64,000 nucleotides of DNA from Leptodactylus fallax (lineage: Eukaryota; Chordata; Amphibia; Anura; Leptodactylidae): NCBI GenBank assembly GCA_947044405.1, contig CAMRHE010000021.1, forward strand, positions 7,362,501 through 7,426,500. The letters are read 5' to 3'. The notes under the pieces are model-generated. The model was not told the origin of the DNA. It searched no databases and worked only from the letters and a program-made list of their open reading frames with translations. Below are positions 12,260-23,700 of the stretch, piece by piece (the stretch's first letter is position 1; every line of letters begins with the position of its first letter). The translations under genes were made by a program, and so were the position numbers.

Positions 12260-12640
12260 TTAAAGGGTAAATACATTTTTTTTTTTTTTTACATCAATAG
12301 TTCAGGTGAAGGGAACAAACTTTGCAATATATTGCACTAAGAAAAGTGCCTATGTCTTTGCTCCGTCTTCAAGGGGAAATCAGCTGCCGTGAAGGCACCC
12401 AGCTGCTATATAGGAGATGGAACCTTTTGTTTCCAGCCCTGTATTTTGTATTGGATGGACCCTGGAAGCGGTTCTGTACAGCTGATGGGTGCAGGGACCG
12501 GCTGCCAGTCCCCCAGCGATTAGGCATTTGTGGCCTATCCTCAGGATAGGCCATAAAATTTCTAACCCAGGACAACACATTATTATTTCTGTTTTCACTT
12601 CTTATCTGAGTGATTTTGTCCTGTTCTTCAAACACAAGCA
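12260..12640. repeat. Repeat-like segment with 21-bp palindrome
   Basis: Includes a perfect 10+1+10 palindrome at 12532-12552 (GGCCTATCCT-C-AGGATAGGCC). The segment has higher GC than its flanks. The ORFs in it overlap on both strands and carry no recognisable domain, so I read it as a non-coding interspersed repeat. Confidence 0.4.
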
Positions 12641-13137
12641 GTATTAGTTTACAAGGAAGTCTATGGAGAGGGGACTGGGGAGGAGAGACTTAAATGAGTC
12701 ATTTCTGTTATAAGGCTGGATACTAATTCCTGATAACCCAGTTGTGTTGGGAAAGAAAACTATCTATCTAAAGTGATTTGGTCAGTTGCAGAAGAAGGTG
12801 AATAAGTGAAGAAACAGGCCATTTTCTTTAATAAAGTATATTACAAAGTTTGGTATCTGCACCTGTACCATGGATCTTTTAACAGCCGTCACTCGGCTGC
12901 ATTATCCTCAGTTCATTTCAGTTGGGTTATACACATGACAGATTTTTTGATGGTCCGTATTAAGGGGCCATCAAAAATAGGAAAATTGTCCTATCTTTGC
13001 CGTTTTTCACAGATCCTCAATAAACTCAAGTCTATTAGAGCTTTAGCAGTTACTACTATGGGTGTATTATACATAACAAATAAATTAATTAAGATGAAGA
13101 AGCAACAAAATGTGCAGAGAAATGCAAAATACATATA
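12641..13137. other. Non-coding, nothing recognised
   Basis: The 137-codon plus frame at 12806-13219 runs into a transposon end and has no domain, so it is not called as a gene. Confidence 0.45.
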
Positions 13138-13232
13138 CAGTGGGGAAAAAAAAGTATTTAGTCAGCCACCAATTGTGCAAGTTCTCCCACTTAAAAAGAT
13201 GAGAGAGGCCTGCAATTGACATCATAGGTAGA
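13138..13232. mobile_element. Solo terminal repeat of the 25538-27141 Tc1 family
   Basis: Following TA, this segment matches the first 95 bases of the Tc1 elements at 25538 and 44625 almost exactly (cagtggggaaaaaa, gtatttagtcagccacc, gttctcccacttaaaaag). The match stops abruptly, so it is a solo end or truncated copy. Confidence 0.85.
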
Positions 13233-13962
13233 CCTATGGTAGTAGTGATGTTGCCATGAAACATGTATATTCGCATTCTTGGAAGTAAAATGTTGATATT
13301 GGAAATTTATATTAAATTTTATTAGTTTTTTTTTAGAATTATTAGACGAATTATTTACAAACAGTTTGGGTATAAACAAAAATCAGTACATCATTTGCAA
13401 ATACAGATGCAAGGAAATTGTTCTCAGGAGGTTTTCCATTTTGTATAGATCCCATCAGTCTACTGCCACCTAGTGTACCTTCAAGAGAGCATCAGAGCAT
13501 TTCGAAAGATCAATTTATCAAGGTCATTCTTAGGTATGGTTATAATAATATTGCTTTATGTACTGATAGCTTATTAAAGGATATTATCCTTATATCATTA
13601 TATTTTGTTATATATTATGGCGCATCAAACTTGGCTTCAACTGAAAGATAATTATATATTTAATGTCATTAAATTCTAGGCCTATATGCTAAATCTTCCC
13701 AAGGTCCATTTATATATAGTCTAACTTAATTTCAGAAATACAGCACCAAATTTTACAGCAGGGCCAAGATAAGGCAAGCAGGATAGCCATATTTCTATGC
13801 TGCAATGTTTGTGGATGGAAAAGCTTAGGTTAGCTAGGGGGTAGTTGGGTTTTAAGTCGCTCCTGTTTTTAGATGTTTGATTTCTTGTCAGAGCTCAAAG
13901 TAGAGTGGTGCAGAGTTCTGCATTCTACGCTCTGTATGCTTTTTCATAATACAATATACATA
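13233..13962. other. Non-coding, nothing recognised
   Basis: AT-rich sequence without a recognisable gene or repeat boundary. Confidence 0.45.
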
Positions 13963-15054
13963 CAGTACAGACCAAAAGTTTGGACACACCTTCTCCTTCC
14001 AAGAGTTTTCTGTATTTTCATGACTATAAAAATTGTAGATTCACACTGAAGGCATCAAAACTATGAATTAACACATGTGGAATTATATACTTAACAAAAA
14101 AGTGTGAAACTACTGAAAATATGTCTTATATTCTAGGTTCTTCAAAGTAGCCACCTTTTGCTTTGATTACTGCTTTGCACACTCTTGGTATTCTCTCAAT
14201 GAGCTTCAAGAGGTAGTCACCTGAAATGGTCTTCCAACAGTCTTGAAGGAGTTCCCAGAGATGCTTAGCACTTGTTGGCCCTTTTGCCTTCACTCTGCGG
14301 TCCAGCTCACCCCAAACCATCTCGATTGGGTTCAGGTCTGGTGACTGTGGAGGCCAGGTCATCTGGCGTAGCACCCCATCACTCTCCTTCTTGGTCAAAT
14401 AGCCCTTACACAGTCTGGAGGTGTGTTTGTGGGTCATTGTTCTGTTGAAAAATAAATGATGGTCCAACTAAACGCAAACCAGATGGAACAGCATGCCGCT
14501 GCAAGATGCTGTGGTAACCATGCTGATTAAGTATTCCTTCAATTTTGAATAAATCCCCAACAGTGTCACCAGCAAAGCACCCCCCACCATCACACCTCCT
14601 CCTCCATGCTTCACGGTGGGAACCAGGCATGTAGAGTCCATTCGTTCACCTTTTCTGCGTCGCACAAAGACACGGTGGTTGGAACCAAAGATCTCAAATT
14701 TGGACTCATCAGACCAAAGCACAGATTTCCACAGGTCTACTGTCCATTCCTTGTGTTCTTTAGCCCAAACAAGTCTCTTCTGCTTGTTGCCTGTCCTTAG
14801 CAGTGGTTTCCTAGCAGCTATTTTACCATGAAGGCCTGCTGCACACAGTCTCCTCTTAACAGTTGTTGTAGAGATGTGTCTGCTGCTAGAACTCTGTGTG
14901 GCATTGACCTGGTCTCTAATCTGAGCTGCTGTTAACCTGCGATTTCTGAGGCTGGTGACTCGGATGAACTTATCCTCCGCAGCAGAGGTGACTCTTGGTC
15001 TTCCTTTCCTGGGGCGGTCCTCATGTGAGCCAGTTTCTTTGTAGCACTTGATGG
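13963..15054 (-). mobile_element. Intruder-like (DD38E) Tc1 element, truncated copy
   Basis: The left end (CAGTACAGACCAAAAGTTTG after TA) and most of the transposase match the complete copy at 37441-39070. Identity ends at about 15054, within the N-terminal coding region, and unrelated sequence follows. About 0.55 kb, including the right terminal repeat, is missing, so this copy has no functional pair of ends. Confidence 0.9.
14126..15054 (-). pseudogene. Intruder-like transposase, truncated and frameshifted
   Basis: Minus-strand frames at 14468-15054 (RYKETGSHEDRPRKGRPRV-type start, then VLWSDESKFEIFGS) and 14126-14467 ([19 protein letters not shown], ending at GGYFEEPR) cover most of a Tc1-type transposase. 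Two frameshifts relative to the 37604-38656 copy lie near 14583 (an altered run of C) and near 14425. The N-terminal ~45 residues are replaced by unrelated sequence. At the position where the better copy has a premature stop, this copy keeps an arginine codon. The enzyme would cut and paste the element at TA sites; this copy cannot encode it. Confidence 0.9.
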
Positions 15055-15587
15055 AAGCTGGAAGCACAGGAAATGCATACAGGAATGGAGTCCAGCGTTG
15101 TTCAAATCCCATAAAACAGAGCTTTATTGAATCAAGTTAAAAATGTTTACATAGACAACTGATGCATTTTAGGCAATCACTGATAGCTATGACTAAAGGC
15201 AGTGTCTGCCTAAAATAGCAATTGGGGTAGAAACTACATATAGACTAAAGCAGTATCCAGAAACAGATGGTATAGAACCCTTTTTCCCATAGATCAGGAA
15301 AAGTCAGGAAAGTTACAGACATTCTGATGTACTGTATCTCCGTATACCCTAGCGCTAAATGCACTAACACAAGTACCACATCCGTGTTTATGACGAATCC
15401 AACTTTCTCAGTTATACAGTTTCTAGCTGCTGTACAATTACTCCCCTGAGTAAATAAAGCTGGAAAAGCGTGTGAAAGCTCAAGTGGAAAAATGTGGGTC
15501 AGTTTTTACACTGTTTTCATTGTGCATCCACACGCCTTGTTAAAATGTAGTAGCATAAGTTTATTTGGTTATTTTTCTTCAGGGCGA
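15055..15587. other. Non-coding, nothing recognised
   Basis: No coding frame or repeat boundary was identified between the broken transposon and the L2 3' end. Confidence 0.45.
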
Positions 15588-15820
15588 CAACCAACACCGA
15601 CCTAAGCGGAGATCATTACACACAGAGAACTGAAAAATCTCTCTGCCTGTTAAATCCCCCCCCCCTGCTCGCCCTATCTGTCTGCTGCTATCAATGTAAT
15701 GCCTCTCACCTTGGAATATTCCTGTACATGTTGTATTTGTATTTGTATCTGCTTATCTTTGCTGCTGTAACACACTGAATTTCCCCATTGTGGGACTATT
15801 AAAGGACTATTATTATTATT
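15588..15820 (+). mobile_element. L2 LINE 3' end, plus strand
   Basis: It matches the 3' untranslated part of the L2 copies at 4284-5239 and 46129-48550 in inverse orientation (caaccaacaccgacctaagc, then gatctgcttatctttgc-like blocks) and ends with ATTATTATTATT after GGACTATTAAAGGACT. Only about 230 bp is kept, so this is an extreme 5' truncation. Confidence 0.88.
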
Positions 15821-16490
15821 CAGTATTTTGATTTGTTTTCTCTAACAGTTATAGGAAAATGTTTTTTCTGAACTAGACAACCACAACCAACAAAACCATT
15901 TTACAGCTCTAATAGAAGGTCATTGCAGACTGAATACCATGAGATGTGTTTGTTTTATTGATCGCTTAGTTTTCCACCTCTGTACTTGTAAAACTATGGC
16001 AATTTCTGATTATTATTGTGTGACTATGTCTAGTGAAGGGAAGACGTGCAGAATTTCTGGATGACAAGTCATAATAAGTTGGTAGCCTTAGGGGCCATTG
16101 TTAAACCCTCAGCTGCCTTGACAACCCATTTGCGCATTCTGAGAGGCCTATCACAAGACAGAGAGGGCTAACTCTGATCAGAGGAATCAGAGCTGGCTCT
16201 AATCCAGCTGTTGCCGCAGGAGTATGGCTGTATGTTACAGATGGCTCCAGCTGCAGATGGATAGCTCTTGTGCCTATGTAATCACTGTTACCAATACTAT
16301 TATGTCAATTCATGAGAAAGGTACAACAGGGATTAAAGAACCATTATTTTATCACAGTTTTGTTATTCATTTTATGTGTTTCCAATTATTTAGAGGCATT
16401 TATTTTCACTTATCCCAGGCCATGTTAGGGTTTAGCAATTCAATTTCCCCATAGCTGTTGTGCAGACTAAGGGGATGTTCACACAACTGT
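15821..16490. other. Non-coding, nothing recognised
   Basis: No supported feature. Confidence 0.45.
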
Positions 16491-16720
16491 TATACTATGT
16501 GAAGGGGTCCCTATGGGACATTATACTGTGTGAAGGGGCCACTATGGGACATTTTACTGTATGGAGGGGCCCCTATGGGAGATTATACTCTATGAAGGGG
16601 CTGCTATAGGACATTATACTGTGTGGAGGGGCCACTATGGGACATCATTCTGTGTGGAGGCCACTTTGGGACATTATATTTGGTGAAGAGGCCACTGTGG
16701 GACATCATAGTGTGTGTGAA
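16491..16720. repeat. Minisatellite, about 36-38 bp unit, ~6 copies
   Basis: Units follow the pattern GGGGCCACTATGGGACATTA plus TACTGTGTGGA with point changes and small indels. A related array is at 43854-44034. Confidence 0.85.
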
Positions 16721-16810
16721 TGGAGCATTATCCCGTGTGGGGGACAGGATAGGGGGCTCTATGCCGTGTGGGGGTGGGGGTCCCAGTCTTTGCTAGTTAC
16801 ACCTCTGTGT

Positions 16811-16813
<3 letters not shown>

Positions 16814-16846
<33 letters not shown>

Positions 16847-16862
16847 TGTATATATATATATT
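16814..16862. repeat. (TA)n microsatellite
   Basis: An uninterrupted TA run apart from one CTG interruption near 16846. Confidence 0.95.
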
Positions 16863-17689
16863 TCTGCATTGAGCACTTCCATTAATACAGATGAAAGCAT
16901 TCATTGCACTGTTAACAGTATCAGGCCCCATTCAAACAGTGGTAACTGGCGCTGATTTTGCAGCAAATTGCGTCCCAAAATCATCAGCAGATTCTTCCCT
17001 TATTCTGAGTCCCATTGTTTCTCGATCTTGCCATGGATTCTGCAGTTGATTCAGCCACGGAGATCACAACTTGAGACTCCCCACTGATTAGATCCATTCA
17101 TTTAGGCCTAATAAGCGGTGAAAAGCCGCGACGGAATGCTGATGCTCTGCATCCACCACCATGATCCAAGGGGCAGAAAGTAGAGGCAGATGTCCACTTC
17201 AAATTCCTCTTTATTTTCCAACATTTCAACAGGTTCTATCTACTTGTATGGAATGTATTACATTCTACTCCAGTAGGTCAGCCTCAGCAAAAAACATTCA
17301 ATATCAGTTGTTTTTTTTGCCGCAGTGTGCATAAATTGCTCTAAAAGAGGCACACTGAGGCTCTGTCGCCCAAGAGCCCACACAAACCTGCAGCCGGCCC
17401 TGCTTGTGCGGAAATATGTATTTGATTTGTTTGTATAATAACTGGATAATTTAATTTGGCCGGACCTTTGTCCCTCAATATATGTTCTGATTCAGACATT
17501 TTAGAGCATGGCTGGTTCGCTGTCTACTAAGCCCAATTTATATAGTCTTTCTTTAGATGCCTCTTGTGTCTTCTCTACAACAAATTTACCATTTAATCAA
17601 ATAGATACTAACTCTGCTTTTAGGAACTTTGAAAAAAACCTGCAAACAATATATTGAATCGTGGTGGGAAACCACCGTGTTCGAAATAA
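16863..17689. other. Non-coding, nothing recognised
   Basis: No gene or bounded repeat was identified. Confidence 0.45.
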
Positions 17690-18175
17690 GTGGGGTCTTA
17701 TATTATTTTTTTCTCTGAAAAAAGAGCTAGGGCTTATTTTCAGGGTAGGTCTTAATTTTTTCCATGAACAACAGTCACACATTTGATCACTTTTTATTTC
17801 AATTTTCATCAGAGGTGAAACAGCGAAAAATCGGCAGTTTGACACTTCAAATTTTTTTTTTCCTTCTGCGGTAATCACCGTATGGGAAAATTATTTTTAT
17901 AAGTTTGTAGACTGGGCATTTTTGGACACATGTGTCTGTGTTTCACAGTAAGTTTTTAGTTTTATATGTATTCTAATGAAAGGGGTGGGAATTTGAACTT
18001 TAATTTTTTTTTTTTTTTACTATTTTATTAACCCGGCCCTAGGGGGTTTGAACATAGACTGCAATACAACTGTATCTCAGTCTATGGGAAATTCACTATA
18101 TTACTATTGAGGCTGGTCATCGACCAGCCTCAATAGTAATATTCCTATGACAGGCCTGGGAACCTTCATAAGGCA
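17690..18175 (+). repeat. Family F repeat, copy 2, with a different terminus
   Basis: From about 17790 it shares the family F core (gaggtgaaacagcgaaaaat, taagtttgtagac, tgtttcacagtaa). Its left end is a different sequence with ggtcttat/ggcttattttcaggg motifs. A perfect 18-bp stem lies at 18101-18139. Non-coding. Confidence 0.65.
18101..18139. repeat. Perfect hairpin in family F copy 2
   Basis: TTACTATTGAGGCTGGTC (18101-18118) pairs without mismatch with 18122-18139 across a 3-nt loop. Confidence 0.85.
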
Positions 18176-19297
18176 GGTTGGCTTCTGCAATCTCACCGTG
18201 CGGGAGCCGGCCTGCAATGAAAAAGGTATGGTGCAGTTGTGCTGCTTTGAGGGGGGGGGTGGGTTTGATGGGGGTCATGGACCCACGTATCAACCTTACA
18301 CCTAGTTCACATCAAAATGACCCAGGGCTCATAAAGGGATGGCAGGATTTACTTACTGACTTAGGTTATTAAGATATCTTTTGGAGTACGAGAAAACAGT
18401 CAATATACAGTCAATTGGAGAAAGAATTCACTGAAATACAATTCTGCTCTCTTTCAGACTTTATTAATCTTGAGTAGAAATTAGGAAAAACAGTATGAAT
18501 TAAAGGAGAGGAAAAATAAAAAAAGACATCTGGCAATACTTATATAAAAATTAACAGGAGTATTATACAAACATATTCACGATATACAGATATTTCCGAT
18601 TCAGAGGATACCTGCTCTTCTTTTTCACAATGTAGTGGTATTAAGAGGAAGATGAGGAACAGGATAAATCCCTTACAATAGCAGCATAAAACACCCCTCT
18701 AATATAGCATCTCAAACAGGATGGGTGCCAAACAAAAACTCTCCAATCCTGGTTGATCCTGATGAGTTTTCCTTTTTTAGGACCGCCAAGTATGCCAATG
18801 AGGGATAAGGACAAATGGGGTCCGCTGCAGAACTGAGCAATGAAAACAGCTTACGGGTTGTAAATCTGCCATCAGTTAGACATACAGGAACGCAAATGCA
18901 ACTTCTCCATAAAGGACTCCCTTTTACTCCTACTGTGATTTTCAATCACTTAGGTTAAGGATGTTAACCTCGTTGCTCATAGACTTGCATTACATAAAAA
19001 TTTTTGCCACTACCAATATTAATGTGAAGTTCCTGCAGGATAAGGAATTTTTAGCTGCCACCACTCTTGAGGGTTTAGAATCTGAAAATTACATGGGGTA
19101 TGCATTTATTAAAGCACCATTTAAATCATTGGAACCTTCATCAAAGCACACACCACCCTTTTCACAGTATGCAAATATCGAGAGTTTAGTACAATTAGTG
19201 TGCTATGATATTGCAGCGATACGACAGCGATAATAGCATTGTACTAAAAATTTAGATGGAAAAGCAGGTTTTGAGGGACTTACAAAAAGAGGACTGC

Positions 19298-19960
19298 TGT
19301 TACGTCTGCACCCGTTCGAACTTCTGCGCCATCTGGCCGCATGCTGCAGCGCAAGAGGTGGGTCCGGTTGTGATTCTTTCTTTTGGGTTTTTCTTGTATT
19401 GTCTGAACACTGTCCTATTCCCTCACCTCCTTAATTGATTTTCTACCACACCCATCTCCTTCACCTTGGTTTTCCTCTGCTCCACTAATAGTTAATTTTG
19501 GCCTTACCTTTGTGATTGACAGCCTATCCTCCTATCAAGTCTGAGGCGGGTTCTTCCTTCCTATTTATTGTTTGCTCACATTCACATTGGCGCTTGCTAT
19601 TGCCTTGTGTGTTTTGGCTATTACTCCTTGCTGTTTTGTTACCTGTATTCTTATTCCTGACCTCTGGCTTTGACTTTGACTATTCTCTTGGATTTTTATT
19701 CTGTACTGCATTGCTCGACTGTTACTGACCTCTTGGCTAGCGGACCTCCCTTTTGTTGTTGTTGTCCTGTCTGCATTCTGTGTTGTCACTTATATTAAGA
19801 AGAGACTGTTGACCAGTTGCTGGCTGTCGCCTAGGACAGATCGGCCAAGTAGCCAGGGACAATGGGGGTTTCAACTTAGGGTTCACGGTCTTGTTGTGCC
19901 CCTCCCCCCAGAGTTCACCAGCAGCTACTGGGGAATCGCTCCTCTAGCAATTCCCTTACA
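19298..19960. mobile_element. Solo LTR with 5-bp target duplication
   Basis: The 663-bp insertion starts TGTTACG, ends CCCTTACA and is flanked on both sides by ACTGC (19293-19297 and 19961-19965). TG...CA ends and a 5-bp duplication are diagnostic of LTR retrotransposon integration. There is no internal coding region, so the element has been reduced to one LTR by recombination. A TATTTATTG stretch near 19563 could be its promoter. The size and 5-bp duplication fit Ty3/gypsy or similar, but the LTR alone cannot prove the superfamily. Confidence 0.85.
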
Positions 19961-19984
19961 ACTGCATTATTTTCAAACCTTCTA

Positions 19985-21500
19985 AAGGGGCAATTGTGTT
20001 TAGAATGGACTGAGCTGATTATGAAAAAATGGTGTACAAATTATTAGATGATCCTAAAACATATAGTCATCAGGCAACCCAACTGCAGATTTTTCAACCA
20101 CATTATGGTCTCTCCTTCTGAATGCTAGGCCTAATGATTTTATTTCAGAAGATGAATTTAAGGTATTATTTCTGATGTACCCTACTATAACCACATTTTA
20201 CACGTTGCCGAAAATACATAAAATCAGTTGCCCTGTCTCTGGTAGACCTATTGTGTTTGGCAATGACAGTTTGACTTAAGTGATTAGTACTTTTTTGAGA
20301 GATACCAAGGAAACTGTGGCCCAGTTAGTTGGGATATGCATCACTAATACCACATTAATAGTGAATATTGATGTTGAATCCCTCTAATATACTAATATAC
20401 AACATTTATTGGTGATTATATCCGTTCAACACTTTTGTAATAGTAAGGGAATTCATTTCAGTGCACATAATGAGTTTGTTATCTCACTTCTTCAATTTCT
20501 GTTGGCACAAACATTTTTATCATTAATTGTGCGGTACCAATGGGTACCGGATAAGCACCCACATATGTGAATCTGTTTTTAGGATGGTGGGAAGAGGTCA
20601 TTGTTTTTCTGAGGATTTGGCATTTTTCACTAGTCGCGTTTTATTTTGGGGTCGTTATATTGATGCTATACTAATTTTGTGGAATGGTGAAGTACCTTTT
20701 TCATAATTTTCTCACCATATTAAATCAGAACTCCATAGCAATGAAATTCACCTATGAAATTCACAGGGATGTGATTAGTTTACTTAATTAGAAAATATCC
20801 CGGGTGGCAGTGTCCAAACTGAGGTGTTTCATAAGAGCATCTCCTCAAACAGTTTTTTACATTGGTGCATTTGGCACCCTACAGTATGTCTCTCAAAAAT
20901 GGTATTCTGACCAGAAAGAATTGCTCAGATTAGAATACCTTTGACAATCTTTATTGCAGCAACATACTACTAAGATGGAGAAAAAATGAGATCCAATGTA
21001 TTGGCACATATGACATGTCATCAACAAATATATAAACTAATGGTACGGCATTGGCATTTATTAGCTTATGATCCTGATTTTAAGAAAGTTCTAAATAGAA
21101 CAACAAGAGCTCCATATTGAAGAGGCAGTAACCTCAAAGATATACAGTACTTGTACATAGTCATAATGCTGGTCCCCAAGGAGACAGCAGGTGGCCGATA
21201 TCCCCAGTAGTAAGGTCTTTCCTCTGGAGATTGTTCTTTTTGTGGGTTTATAGTCAGACAGAAATCTTTCTGTAATCTAATTGATCAGAAAGAATATCAT
21301 ATTTGATATTTCATCAATTGTATGACAACCTGGAATTCTTTATGCATCTATGTGTACATGCCCTAAGATATATGTTGGAAAAACAATTTATCAATTTTTG
21401 GAGACATACATCCCAACACATCAGTTTGATTAATACTGGAGTGGATACACCTATCTCCAGGCATGTCAGATTTGCACATCAGGGTGATATAAAGTGTTTT
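19985..21500 (+). pseudogene. Penelope-like RT/GIY-YIG polyprotein remnant
   Basis: Conserved reverse-transcriptase blocks appear in order across frames: a KGAIV block near 19985, LPKIHK with GRPIV near 20200-20260, VNIDVESL near 20360, RYIDAI near 20655. They are followed by zinc-knuckle-like cysteines (SFCGF) near 21235 and GIY-YIG residues near 21350. Stops occur about every 20-60 codons. The family is recognised from motif order. Clade (Neptune or other) is not decided. Confidence 0.8.
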
Positions 21501-21733
21501 AAATTCTGGCCCTAGGAGTAATTTACTTTTTAACCATTTCTACAGCTATTTTGGTTATGATTGAATTAACCTAAGTGTGCTCCAGAACACATTTATGAAG
21601 AGTGTATATAGTAATTTGAATCATCCCAATTATGTGATTGGTTTTATTAACAATCTCTATTGATTAGTCAGAGCATGGGCCTGTTTCTCTATGCATGTCT
21701 AGGTATATTAAGGTATTATATTATATCTGGATT

Positions 21734-22705
21734 AACCCCTTCCCGCCGGTGACATTTTTTGATTTTCGTTTTTCATTTTTGACTCCCCCCCCCTTCCAAA
21801 CCCAATAACTTTTTTATTTTTCCGTTCTCAGAGCCATATGAGGTCTTAATGTTTGCGGGACAATTTTTTTTTTCATGATGCTACCATTTATTATTCTGTA
21901 CAATATATTGGGAAGCTGGAAAAAAAATTCAGAATGGGGTGGATTTGAAGAAAAAGTGCATTTGTGCGATTTTCTTACAGGCTTCGTTTTTACGGCGTTC
22001 GCTCTACAGCCAAAATGATGTCATTTGCATTCTATGTTTTGGTACGATTCCAGGGATACCAAATTTATATGGTTTTATTTATATTTTAACCCCTTAACAA
22101 AAATCCAAATCTGTGCAAAAATATATATTTTTTAAAAGTCGCCATATTCTGATACCCGTAACTTTTTTATACTTCCATGTACGAGGATGTATAGGGTGTC
22201 TTTTTTTGCGGGACCAGGTGTAATTTTTAGTTATACCATTTTGGGGAATTACTATTGCTTTGATAACTTTTTATTAAAATTTTTATCAGAGGCAAAACAG
22301 TGAAAAAAACGGCAGTTTGGCACTTTTGATTTTTTTTTTCCCGCTACGATGTTTACCGTATGGGAAAAATATTTTTATAGATTTGTAGACTGGGAATTTT
22401 CAGACACAGGGATACCTAATGTGTATGTGTTTCACAGTATTAAAGTACTTTTATATGCGTTCTAGGGAAAGGGAGGTGATTTGAACTTTTAATATTTTTT
22501 TATTTTTTTTTTTATATATTTTTTTATTTTTTTTTATTTTTTATTTTTTGCATTTATTAGACCCCCTAGGGGTCTTGAACCCCAGGGGGTCTGATCACTA
22601 ATGCAATGTATCATTGCATTGAAAAAAAACGGCTCTCCTATTGCAGGCTACATAGAGTAGCCTGCAATAGAAGTTAACGAAAGACAGGCCTGGGAGCCTT
22701 CAAAA
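21734..22705 (+). repeat. Family F repeat, copy 3
   Basis: It begins AACCCCTTCCCGCCGGTGAC and proceeds through agagccatatgaggtc, agaatggggtggat, accattttggggaatta, cagggatacct and the hairpin at 22638-22670. This copy shows the longest version of the family. It is AT-rich and non-coding. Its left terminus corresponds to the right end of copy 4 at 11520-11537. Confidence 0.7.
22638..22670. repeat. Perfect hairpin in family F copy 3
   Basis: CTATTGCAGGCTAC pairs perfectly with GTAGCCTGCAATAG across a 5-nt loop. Confidence 0.85.
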
Positions 22706-22954
22706 GGCGTAAGGTGTAATAGATACATAGAGGCAATATATTACAATATAAGTTGCTCCTATAACTCATTCCTATATTAATTTTATTGTATCATTGGTGG
22801 AATCAAGATATGGCAATATGATTGTAATCTTGATCTTTGTATTTTGGTTATTCGCTGATTGACTCCCTATAATTTTTATAAATTTATACTATGTAGCATA
22901 TATTTCTTTGATAAATAAGATCTTTGATGCTGATATTGCTTTAATTCCAATATA

Positions 22955-22956
<2 letters not shown>

Positions 22957-22996
<40 letters not shown>
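22957..22996. repeat. (TA)n microsatellite
   Basis: About 20 uninterrupted TA units. Confidence 0.95.
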
Positions 22997-22999
<3 letters not shown>

Positions 23000-23039
23000 C
23001 AATATGTACCAATTCCCCCGAAACAAACAGACTTTTCAT

Positions 23040-23700
23040 AGGGGTATATGGATGTGAGTCCTCTGAAATGCACAATTGAATACTATCAGGATTTAGTCGT
23101 GATTACATTCTCATCTGCGTCTGCACTTTGGACACACACGCACATGCACAATGACTCTCTGGCTGCACATTCTATATGTTCATATGTAGGTGGTTCTGGG
23201 TGCATGAATGAGGGAGTGAATTTGGCTGAAATGACCCAACCAATAGTTGACGACTTCTGGAAGACGTCATTCCTTTTTTGAGCCAGGATTGGTGTGCTGG
23301 TATGCCAGTCAGCCGATGCTGAGGTACCGGGATGTAGGTGCACCTCTGATTGGCTGATCTTAGGGCACACCTTCCACAGAATGATAGAGGGAGGTTATTT
23401 ATGCATCTGATGCATGCCAGGACTGCATTCAGCCCCAATACCCCTGAAGACACTACAGATGTGATAAAACATGTCGAGGGGTGGGGGCTAAATTTAGGAT
23501 TTTAGACATTTCCATCTTTAACAATTCCACCTTCCACAATTGTTATAGCATGGGGAGTACTGCAGACTAGCCCAGATTTCAGTTTACACAGTGAAGCGAA
23601 CTGGTAGTTGCTACCAGTGTATAGAATTTATTTCAATGCATGGTTATTTTATTAGAATTCTTTTGGGAATTTAATAAAAGATATATTTTAGTATTTGTGT
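23040..23700 (+). repeat. Possible Penelope terminal/5' region with degenerate ribozyme-like motif
   Basis: A GC-richer segment contains a CCCCTGAAGACACT...AAAAC...GTCGAGGGG arrangement at about 23439-23479. The outer CCCC/GGGG can pair, as in terminal regions of Penelope-like elements that contain hammerhead-type motifs. Adjacent features are a CACACC/GGGATG-rich upstream part and an AT-rich downstream part. It could belong to the element at 18400-21720 or to another copy. Moderate to low certainty. Confidence 0.4.

Larger units (their letters stand above)
18400..21720 (+). mobile_element. Penelope-like retroelement, degenerate
   Basis: Plus-strand frames, broken by many stops and shifts, carry the order typical of Penelope-like elements. 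A weakly recognisable N-terminal part is at about 18961-19290 (FKSLEPSSKHTPPFSQ). The reverse transcriptase follows at about 19985-20900, with FYTLPKIHK, SGRPIVFGN, IVNIDVESL and YIDA motifs. A GIY-YIG-type endonuclease is at about 21290-21500 (CTCPKIYVGKTI, then TPISRHVRFAH). These elements copy RNA into DNA and cut the target with GIY-YIG. A solo LTR interrupts it at 19298-19960. The start is uncertain. No full ORF survives. Confidence 0.8.

Noticed and set aside
12806..13219. 137-codon plus-strand ORF
   Set aside because: It ends inside a Tc1 terminal repeat and has no recognisable motif, so it is a chance frame.
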